Positions 7,680 to 12,577 of a stretch of DNA of 12,577 nucleotides are shown piece by piece. Below the pieces are notes generated by a model. The model searched no databases. It worked only from the letters and a program-made list of their open reading frames with translations, and was not told where the DNA came from. Numbering within the stretch: the stretch's first letter is position 1; every line of letters starts with the position of its first letter. The position numbers and the translations under genes were made by a program. Source of the stretch: Thermoplasmatota archaeon (GTDB taxonomy: Archaea; Thermoplasmatota; Penumbrarchaeia; Penumbrarchaeales; Penumbrarchaeaceae). The stretch lies in contig JAFGJI010000011.1 of the NCBI GenBank assembly GCA_016929175.1, positions 1 through 12,577 on the forward strand. The letters run 5' to 3'.

Positions 7680-7689
7680 ATATGAAAAC
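7680..7689 (-). promoter_or_regulatory. Possible TATA element for the HerA-like gene
   Basis: The minus strand reads TTTTCATATC ending about 25 bases before the GTG at 7655. Transcription would then begin close to that GTG, leaving the ATG at 7631 with a leader of about 25 bases. A GAGGAG at 7660-7655 overlaps the GTG, too close to serve it but within reach of the downstream ATG. The element is weaker than that of the divergent gene. Confidence 0.35.
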
Positions 7690-7710
7690 CTTTTCCTAGG
7701 GAAAACCCTA
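7684..7710. repeat. Overlapping inverted and direct repeats in the divergent promoter region
   Basis: A perfect inverted repeat TTTTCC-TAG-GGAAAA occupies 7691-7705. It overlaps two others: GAAAA-CC-TTTTC at 7684-7695 and TAGGG-AAAA-CCCTA at 7697-7710. GAAAACC also occurs directly at 7684-7690 and 7701-7707, 17 bp apart. The block lies directly upstream of the TATA-like element of the HerA-like gene and about 90 bp upstream of the promoter of the plus-strand gene. This is the position and architecture of an operator for a dimeric regulator. The repeats are seen; the binding is inferred. Confidence 0.6.
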
Positions 7711-7792
7711 AATTGTGGGGTAGGGGATGGCCGGAGATCGTAAAGATCGGTTATCATCAAGGACCTTTATGGTGTATAAGCGGATCGTTACT

Positions 7793-7809
7793 TAAAAAAA
7801 GATATATAA
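7793..7809 (+). promoter_or_regulatory. Strong BRE/TATA promoter of the coiled-coil zinc-ribbon gene
   Basis: A purine-rich BRE-like run (TAAAAAAAG, 7793-7801) is followed at once by ATATATAA (7802-7809), a near-ideal archaeal TATA box. Transcription should start around 7830, giving a leader of about 40 bases before the ATG at 7871. It is the best-formed promoter in the window, suggesting that this gene is well expressed. Confidence 0.8.
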
Positions 7810-7832
7810 CATCCACGTTATATGAAGGCAAA

Positions 7833-7850
7833 GCATTCCAGTGCATTCCA
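7833..7850. repeat. 8-bp direct repeat with 10-bp period at the predicted transcript start
   Basis: GCATTCCA occurs at 7833-7840 and again at 7843-7850, one DNA helical turn apart. The copies lie just downstream of the expected start of transcription, within the 5' leader. Either a repressor site or a messenger-RNA element is possible; chance cannot be excluded for a repeat this short. Confidence 0.55.
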
Positions 7851-7858
7851 TTCAAAAA

Positions 7859-7865
7859 GGGGTGA
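7859..7865 (+). promoter_or_regulatory. Ribosome binding site deciding the start of the coiled-coil gene
   Basis: GGGGTGA, ending five bases before the ATG at 7871, matches the archaeal anti-Shine-Dalgarno core GGTGA. It rules in the ATG at 7871 over the in-frame GTG at 7841, which lies near the transcription start and has no such site. Confidence 0.8.
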
Positions 7866-7870
7866 AAAAT

Positions 7871-9511
7871 ATGCCTAAGAGAGCAAAGGTCGATTGGGCC
7901 GAGAACGATGACTTCAAGGTTCGCAAGAAGAGCAAAAAGAAGGCTCCGAGGATCGAGTTCGAGGACGATGAAGAGGAAGAGATCGTGGTCCCGGTGAAGA
8001 GAGCCGTGATCGTGGAAGAAGAGCCCGAACCAGAACCTGCACCGATCCAGGAAGAGGAGGAGATGGAGGAGATCGATGAGGTCGAGGAAGAAACGGTCGA
8101 GCCAGTTCATAGAAAGGATCAGGACCTTGACCACTACAGGCTCGATCAGGAGCTCAGGGCTATGATGGGGAAGAAAGAAGAGATCGAGAGGGCCTATGAT
8201 TCCATAACAAGGAAAAGAAGAGACCTTCTGGACGAGGAGACCAGGGTACTTCAGCTCATGGAGGGGTTCGTGAAGGCCAATCTGATATCAATCCAGGCTG
8301 ACAAGGAGGACCTGGAATCGAGGGAAGCCCGCCTGAACATAGAACGCAAGGAACTGATGGACAAGAGAGAGGATATTCTGAAAGAGATCAAATCCCTCGA
8401 AGAGGAAAGGGACGAGTTCCTGAACATGAAGAGAGAGATAGAGGAGGAAAAGAACACCTTTGATGCCCAGAAGGCCGAGATCACCAGGGAGAGGAATAAA
8501 CTCGAAACGGAGAAGGCGGAGCAGGAGGAGAGGGAGAACAGGTTCTTCGAGGAAAAACAGCAGTTCAAGAAGCTTGAAGAGGAACTGCTGGAAAGGGAGA
8601 AGAAGTTCAAGAAGGAGAGAGTTCTTCTTGACAAGGAGAGCGATTCCATCGACAGGAAAAGGGACCTTTTCGAAAAGGATGTCGAGGAATTCAATGCCAC
8701 CAGAAGGTCCCACGAAAAGGAATGGGACGACTTCCAGGACAGATACAACAAGTTCCGGATCGAATTCAGGGAATACGAGAAAGGGAAGGAAAAGCTCGAA
8801 GCATGGGAAAGGAAGCTCGAGGAAAAGCAGAATATGGTCAGGGAGGATGAGAAGGCCTTCAAATCCGAGAGGGACTCCCTTATAAGGGAGCAGATGGAAG
8901 TGGATAAGAGGCGTGACGAATTCATGGGTGAGAGGCGGGACCTGGAGAACGAGAAGAGGCTGTTCGAGAAAGAGCGCAGCAGGATCCTTGGAATGAGGGA
9001 GGAAGCCGAGGAAATGCTTCGGTCCATCGAAACGGAAAGAACGTCTCTCAGATCCGATATCGAGGATTTCGAGAGAAGGAAGGAGGGCCTTATTCCTCTT
9101 GAAGATCACGAGAGAGAGGTCAGGCGGCTCAGGGACAGGATATCAGACCTGGAGGAAGGGCTTTCATCCCGGAAGGAGGAAAAGATGGCGAAGAAGAGAC
9201 CGAGGGTCGTGGAGGAGGAAGAAGCTCCCCCGAAGAAGAAAAAGAGGCCCGTGGTCCTCGAAGAAGAGGATGAAGAGGAAGAAGATAACCTCTTCATGGT
9301 CAAGAGACCAAGAAAGGCCGCTGAGGAACCTCCGGTGGAAGAGCCCAAAGTGGAGGAAAAGGAGACGGAACCGGAAATTGACCAGGCCGAATACAAGCCC
9401 AAGATCGTCAAATGCAAGGGATGCAGCGAGAAGATACTCGTCAAATCCCCCAAGCGTCCTATCATCGTTACCTGTCCCAAATGCGGCAAGAAGGGGAAAC
9501 TTTCAAAGTGA
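7871..9511 (+). CDS. Long coiled-coil protein with charged tails and C-terminal zinc ribbon
   Basis: No named family is recognised. The 546-residue protein has three parts. Residues 1-80 are disordered and charged: a Lys-rich patch, then long Glu/Asp runs. Residues ~85-435 form one nearly continuous, proline-free coiled coil rich in Glu, Lys and Arg, long enough for a rod of about 50 nm. Residues ~436-508 are a second charged tail alternating Lys/Arg and Glu runs. The end (511-546) is a zinc ribbon with C515, C518, C535 and C538. There is no signal peptide or membrane helix, so it is cytoplasmic. An unusual run of aromatic core residues sits at 285-302. The ATG is fixed by the ribosome binding site, and a strong promoter precedes it. 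It is divergent from the HerA-like gene, which also has long coiled coils, suggesting but not proving partnership. It lacks SMC/Rad50 ATPase halves. A structural or scaffold role is the cautious guess. Confidence 0.85.
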   Translation: MPKRAKVDWAENDDFKVRKKSKKKAPRIEFEDDEEEEIVVPVKRAVIVEEEPEPEPAPIQEEEEMEEIDEVEEETVEPVHRKDQDLDHYRLDQELRAMMGKKEEIERAYDSITRKRRDLLDEETRVLQLMEGFVKANLISIQADKEDLESREARLNIERKELMDKREDILKEIKSLEEERDEFLNMKREIEEEKNTFDAQKAEITRERNKLETEKAEQEERENRFFEEKQQFKKLEEELLEREKKFKKERVLLDKESDSIDRKRDLFEKDVEEFNATRRSHEKEWDDFQDRYNKFRIEFREYEKGKEKLEAWERKLEEKQNMVREDEKAFKSERDSLIREQMEVDKRRDEFMGERRDLENEKRLFEKERSRILGMREEAEEMLRSIETERTSLRSDIEDFERRKEGLIPLEDHEREVRRLRDRISDLEEGLSSRKEEKMAKKRPRVVEEEEAPPKKKKRPVVLEEEDEEEEDNLFMVKRPRKAAEEPPVEEPKVEEKETEPEIDQAEYKPKIVKCKGCSEKILVKSPKRPIIVTCPKCGKKGKLSK

Positions 9512-9576
9512 TCCGCCGGACAATGATATCTTTCGCATGCCCCCCCGCCAGGGCAGGTCCGTTTAATTTCCATTTC

Positions 9577-9613
9577 GATCCTGGAGCTTACGATATAATT
9601 ATTCGACAGGATC
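9577..9613. repeat. Inverted repeat between convergent genes
   Basis: GATCCTG (9577-9583) and CAGGATC (9607-9613) are perfect inverted copies. An inner CGA/TCG pair (9591-9593 with 9603-9605) closes an AT-rich loop. The hairpin lies in the 146-bp gap between the ends of the coiled-coil gene and the TPR gene. It could form in both transcripts and mark 3' ends or terminate transcription. No strong T-run follows on either strand; the nearest is a weak T-rich patch at 9561-9575 on the plus strand. Confidence 0.5.
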
Positions 9614-9657
9614 TTCCGGATATACCATCTTGACACTGTTGAAAAGGTTCTGCCTGT

Positions 9658-10926
9658 CTAACCGCCCCTGATGTCCTTGATGATATCGTCCCTCGCCATC
9701 GCAGCCTCTCTGAAGTCCGGTTTCAGCGCCAGCGCCCTCTCGAATGCCTCCTTTGCGCGGATCAACCTGCCCTTCTCGTATAGAAGTACACCCTTGTTGT
9801 AGTAATATTCGAAATTGTTCGGCTCCAGCGAGATCGCCCGGTCAAAACACTGGATCGCCCTTCTGAACTTACCCATCGCATCGTACGAGTTGCCCAGGTT
9901 GAACCATGCCAGGGAGTTCTTTGGATTGTGTTCAAGGACCTTTTCATAGACCTTGACCGCTTCCTCGATCCTTCCCAGGTTCTTGAGTGCAGCCCCCTTA
10001 TTGGATAGGGCATCCCACTTATGGGGGTTCAATGCAAGCGCCTTGTCGAAGCATTCTATGGATTTGTGAAGCTTTTTCAGGTCCATGAACACATTTCCCA
10101 TGTTATACCACGTTTCCGACTTCTTGGGACGTATCTGGAGCGATCTCTTGAAACACTCCAGGGCCTCCTCCAGCTTGCCGATCTGATGCATGGCATTCCC
10201 GTAGGCAAACCATGCATCCGGATTCTCCGGATTGAGTTCCAGGGCTTTGTTGAAACAGAATATTGCCCTGTCAACATCGTTATCGAGCTGGAATTTCGAT
10301 CCCCTGTCGAGCCATTCGATGTCCGAGATCAGTCGACCTTCTTCATCCGTGTCATGCATGGCGAAAACATCGACCGAATACCTTCTGTAGGCATCCTCGT
10401 CGATGGTGACCTTCTCAGAAAGAGCCTTCTCGAACCAGTTCTCGGACTCTGCCTTGTTTCCCTGGGCTTCAAGGATGACACCCTTGTTGTACATCGTCTC
10501 GGTATCCCGCGGGTCCAGCTTGAGGACCGCATCGAAACAGATCAGTGCATCATTTACACGTCCGAATTTCGAGAGAAGCACTCCCTTGTTGAACCATGCA
10601 TTTATGGATGAGTTGTCGAGGTCCGTGGCTTTGTCAAGGCATCTCATCGCATCCTTCGGCTCGTTCATCTTGGCGAGAAGTGCTCCAAGATTGGACCAGG
10701 CCTTGATGTTCTTCTTTTCCAGTTTTATGACCTGCTTGTAGGCTTCGACGGCCTCCTCGTTCCTCATGAGGTTCTGAAGTGTGAATGCCTTGTTGAACCA
10801 GGCATCGGCTTCATTCTCGTTCTCCTTGATCGCGCCGTTGTATTCCTCCAGAGCCTTGAAGTAATCCTGGTTATTGAAGGCCATTCCACCCCTGGCCATT
10901 CTGGCCTCGTATTCGGAAGAAGGCAT
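9658..10926 (-). CDS. TPR-repeat protein (about 11 repeats)
   Basis: The 422-residue protein is almost entirely tetratricopeptide repeats, 34-residue helix pairs that form a superhelical scaffold for binding other proteins. Repeats begin at about residues 7, 41, 75, 109 and 143. After a 31-residue interruption (~173-203) they continue at about 204, 238, 272, 306, 340 and 374. Typical consensus positions are visible, such as AWFNKG, YNKGV, A-F-A and the N-P at repeat ends (LNPENPDAWF at 231-240). There is no signal peptide, membrane helix or catalytic domain, so it is probably a cytoplasmic adaptor with an unknown partner. The ATG at 10926 is preceded by GGTGG six bases away and a TATA-like element, so it seems to have its own promoter despite following the methyltransferase gene by only 72 bases. 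The repeats make the family clear but give no pathway. Confidence 0.9.
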   Translation of the reverse strand: MPSSEYEARMARGGMAFNNQDYFKALEEYNGAIKENENEADAWFNKAFTLQNLMRNEEAVEAYKQVIKLEKKNIKAWSNLGALLAKMNEPKDAMRCLDKATDLDNSSINAWFNKGVLLSKFGRVNDALICFDAVLKLDPRDTETMYNKGVILEAQGNKAESENWFEKALSEKVTIDEDAYRRYSVDVFAMHDTDEEGRLISDIEWLDRGSKFQLDNDVDRAIFCFNKALELNPENPDAWFAYGNAMHQIGKLEEALECFKRSLQIRPKKSETWYNMGNVFMDLKKLHKSIECFDKALALNPHKWDALSNKGAALKNLGRIEEAVKVYEKVLEHNPKNSLAWFNLGNSYDAMGKFRRAIQCFDRAISLEPNNFEYYYNKGVLLYEKGRLIRAKEAFERALALKPDFREAAMARDDIIKDIRGG

Positions 10927-10960
10927 GTATCGCCACCAGGGGAACTGAAAGATGTGATTG

Positions 10961-10972
10961 GTATTTAATTTT
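10961..10972 (-). promoter_or_regulatory. TATA box of the TPR gene
   Basis: On the minus strand AAATTAAATAC lies about 34 bases before the ATG at 10926, in an AT-rich patch of a 72-bp gap. Transcription would start about ten bases before the ATG or a little earlier, with the CTGGTGG ribosome-binding site close to the 5' end. Confidence 0.5.
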
Positions 10973-10998
10973 AGGGTGGCTTTTGGTGCGAATTTGTA

Positions 10999-11634
10999 TC
11001 AGCTGTTCATCGAAACCCTCAACAGCAGGACATCGATCGTCCCTCTCTCCATTCGGTGAAAATGGAAGCGGTGAGGCAGTTCGATCGATGCCTCCATGAT
11101 CTCGATGTTCGAAGCCCCCATCCTCTCATACTCGGCAAGGACAAACTTCCTGGTTGAACCGTTATGGATGCTGTAGATCACGGAACCGCATCTGCATGCT
11201 CTCATTATGAAGCCACGGTCAGCGTTCCTGTTCTGCGCCCCGAAAGGCGGATTCATGAACACCGTATCTGTAACGGGAATTTCAAGGGCAGGGTCGGACA
11301 CATCACCCTCGATCAATTCCAGGGTCGAGTTCTTTCCCAGATAACCTTCGTTGACCAGTAATGCAAGGTTCTTCCCTGCAACCTCAAGACATCTTGGATC
11401 CATGTCCATTCCCAGGGCCGATCTGGCCCCGAGCATCAAGGCTCCAAGGGCAAAGGGCGCTCCTCCGCAACCGAGCTCCAGTATGGACTTGTCCCCTATG
11501 TCCCCCCCCCCCATGGCTTCCCAGAGTATGTCCGAAACGAGGGAGGGAGGCGTCCTGTACTGCTCCAATCTGGCATCCGGCTCTGCAATATCCTTCATTT
11601 CCGAAAGGGCTATCTCAAGATGTTTCTTCCTCAT
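10999..11634 (-). CDS. METTL5-like rRNA adenine-N6 methyltransferase (predicted RNA methylase, COG2263 type)
   Basis: The 211-residue protein is a class I SAM-dependent methyltransferase of the family that includes human METTL5, which makes N6-methyladenosine in the decoding region of small-subunit rRNA. Seen here: LEQYRTP at 23-29 (the family's LEQYPT motif), the SAM-binding loop ELGCGG at 53-58, acidic MDMD at 76-79, and the N6-adenine catalytic motif NPPFG at 128-132. Also present are YSIHNGSTRK (154-163) and the C-terminal LPHRFHFHR (187-194), matching the family's LP-Y-FHK ending. METTL5 needs Trm112 as partner; none is in the window. The ATG overlaps the stop of the thiolase gene as ATGA, so translation is coupled. 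A further upstream ATG at 11676 would overlap that gene by 46 bases and lacks family character. An 11-G run (11502-11512) encodes MGGGD before the SAM loop; the frame is intact on both sides. Confidence 0.88.
   Translation of the reverse strand: MRKKHLEIALSEMKDIAEPDARLEQYRTPPSLVSDILWEAMGGGDIGDKSILELGCGGAPFALGALMLGARSALGMDMDPRCLEVAGKNLALLVNEGYLGKNSTLELIEGDVSDPALEIPVTDTVFMNPPFGAQNRNADRGFIMRACRCGSVIYSIHNGSTRKFVLAEYERMGASNIEIMEASIELPHRFHFHRMERGTIDVLLLRVSMNS
11502..11512. repeat. Homopolymer of 11 G:C pairs inside the methyltransferase gene
   Basis: Eleven consecutive C on the plus strand (G in the coding sense) encode residues 41-44 (MGGG) of the methyltransferase. It is the longest homopolymer in the window, and such tracts slip during replication, transcription and sequencing. 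Confidence 0.95.
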
Positions 11635-12557
11635 CTCCCGGCCCCCAACATGTCCAGGATCTGGCAGGCCTTGCATCGGTCCATGGACCCGTTATCGATG
11701 ACCGGCTCCGAGCATCGTGAACATCTTCCAAATGCCGCGTTCGACCGCGGTACAAGGGGCAACACCTGCTCGTGGAACCTGAGGAGGCTGTGCCTCGTTC
11801 CGGGTGTGTCTCGCTCGGCCCTCAGGAGAATGTCCTGGAACACTCTCCTGTGTGCCCGCTCCGAATATGGGCATTCCGGTTCATGGATCGGAAGGTCGAG
11901 AAGATGTGCTGCAAGATATGTCTCAGTCTCGGGAGTGGTCCTTAGAGGCATCGACCGCGGGATCAATCCAGGTACCACCTCCATGTGAGGGCCCATTCTG
12001 ACAAGCCTTTGAAGGTCAGCACTCATCACGTTCATGAGGACCGTCTGCGCCATATCATCCAGATTATGACCGGTCACCAGAACATCGACCTCTGTTTCAC
12101 GTGCCAACCGGTTCAGGGCCTGTCTTCTCAATATACCGCAGATCGTGCAGGGCCCCGTTCCTGATCGTCTCACCATTTCATCGAGGTCAAGTCCGTAAAA
12201 GGCTTTGAACGAAAGGAGTTCCCATCTTATCCCGAGCTCCTTGGTGAGCCTCTTTGCGATCCCTATCGATGACGGACGATAACCGGATATGCCCTCGTCG
12301 ATCGTCAGCGCCACAAGCTCAACATCCCTGAAAGGTTCTATCAGCTCGTTTGTCAGCTTCAGGGCAAGCAGTGAGTCCTTGCCGCCGGAAAGCGCCACAC
12401 CTATCCTTTTTTTACCCTTTAGCAGCTTCTGGGACCTCGCCTCCTTCCTGAGTCTCCTCCTCAGCAGGTCCATAAAATGGGTTGCGCACAGATGCTGTCC
12501 GCTATACCGTATGAAAATCACGGATCCTTTCCTGCATCTGTCGCATACAATTGACAT
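11631..12557 (-). CDS. ncsA: tRNA 2-thiolation ATPase of the NcsA/Ncs6 (TtuA) family
   Basis: The 308-residue PP-loop enzyme activates a tRNA uridine with ATP and replaces its oxygen with sulfur; members of the closest branch act on wobble U34. Seen in order: an N-terminal zinc site (C5, C8, C24, H27), PP-loop SGGKDS at 57-62, and CTICG at 137-141 giving two Fe-S ligands (C137, C140). TGHNLDD follows at 163-169, the likely third ligand is C229 in PECPYS, and a second zinc site is C279, C282, C295, C298. The block CTICGILRRQAL and the ETVLMN-like QTVLMN resemble eukaryotic CTU1/Ncs6 more than bacterial TtuA (s2T54), so NcsA is preferred. The sulfur carrier is probably a ubiquitin-like SAMP encoded elsewhere. 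The ATG at 12557 is taken; a TTG three codons earlier is possible. No clear ribosome binding site is visible, so it may be leaderless. It overlaps the METTL5-like gene by 4 bp. Confidence 0.88.
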   Translation of the reverse strand: MSIVCDRCRKGSVIFIRYSGQHLCATHFMDLLRRRLRKEARSQKLLKGKKRIGVALSGGKDSLLALKLTNELIEPFRDVELVALTIDEGISGYRPSSIGIAKRLTKELGIRWELLSFKAFYGLDLDEMVRRSGTGPCTICGILRRQALNRLARETEVDVLVTGHNLDDMAQTVLMNVMSADLQRLVRMGPHMEVVPGLIPRSMPLRTTPETETYLAAHLLDLPIHEPECPYSERAHRRVFQDILLRAERDTPGTRHSLLRFHEQVLPLVPRSNAAFGRCSRCSEPVIDNGSMDRCKACQILDMLGAGR

Positions 12558-12577
12558 CGGCGGCAAAAAGGAGGAGA

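Noticed and set aside
7841..7870. GTG start ten codons upstream for the coiled-coil gene
   Set aside because: The ATG at 7871 has GGGGTGA five bases ahead, and the GTG falls within the leader just after the predicted transcription start.
8251..9109. Two long minus-strand open frames (258 and 273 codons) opposite the coiled-coil gene
   Set aside because: Their Ser/Phe/Leu-rich composition is the mirror of Glu/Lys codons in the coiled coil. No promoter or ribosome binding site supports them.
7871..9511. SMC or Rad50 protein
   Set aside because: There is no Walker A, Walker B or ABC signature and no hinge domain; only the coiled coil is shared. The zinc ribbon CxxC...CxxC at the C-terminus is not a Rad50 hook.
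11502..11512. Frameshift at the G11 run
   Set aside because: Family motifs are in the same frame on both sides (LEQYRTP before, ELGCGG and NPPFG after), so the gene reads through as given.
11635..11676. Upstream ATG adding 14 residues to the methyltransferase
   Set aside because: It would overlap the thiolase by 46 bases; the ATGA junction at 11634 is the usual coupled arrangement and gives the normal family start.
1..12577. CRISPR arrays, tRNA genes, rRNA genes, insertion sequences or prophage genes
   Set aside because: No regularly spaced repeats, cloverleaf-like sequences, rRNA stretches, transposase motifs or phage genes were seen on either strand by eye.

Overview
The window looks archaeal, most likely a mesophilic or moderately thermophilic member of the Thermoplasmatota or a related euryarchaeal lineage. 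Support: a preQ0 gene run of the kind that feeds archaeosine synthesis, a tRNA thiolase of the archaeal/eukaryotic NcsA (Ncs6/CTU1) type, a METTL5-like rRNA adenine methyltransferase, an archaeal HerA/FtsK-type ATPase, and BRE/TATA promoters combined with GGTG-type ribosome binding sites. GC content looks moderate, and genes are tightly packed. No tRNA, rRNA, CRISPR array, insertion sequence or phage gene was seen. The phylum assignment is inference.

Layout. Eight of the nine complete or partial neighbours read on the minus strand; one gene reads on the plus strand. At the left, reading leftward, lie queD (890-1381), queC (211-885) and the first 69 codons of queE (1-208), separated by only a few bases. 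Together they convert 7,8-dihydroneopterin triphosphate to preQ0, the precursor of archaeosine in tRNA. Upstream of them are two membrane proteins. One is a transglutaminase/protease-like protein with an intact Cys-His-Asp triad and two membrane anchors (1430-2956). The other is an unknown three-helix membrane protein with a C-terminal extracytoplasmic beta-rich domain (3038-3958).

The centre (4017-9511) is the most interesting part. A very large HerA-like ATPase of about 1200 residues is transcribed divergently from a 546-residue coiled-coil protein ending in a zinc ribbon. The ATPase carries extra modules: a DUF835-like domain, a SAP-like motif, coiled coils, a winged helix and a C-terminal domain. 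The two genes share a short intergenic region with a strong BRE/TATA promoter for the coiled-coil gene, a perfect 6-3-6 inverted repeat and an 8-bp direct repeat. This is a plausible undescribed DNA-translocation or chromosome-organisation pair. The functional link is inferred from gene arrangement only.

At the right, on the minus strand, are an 11-repeat TPR protein (9658-10926) with its own promoter, then a translation-modification pair: NcsA-type tRNA U34 thiolase (11631-12557), whose stop overlaps by 4 bp the start of the METTL5-like methyltransferase (10999-11634). Both enzymes are predicted to act on the decoding apparatus.
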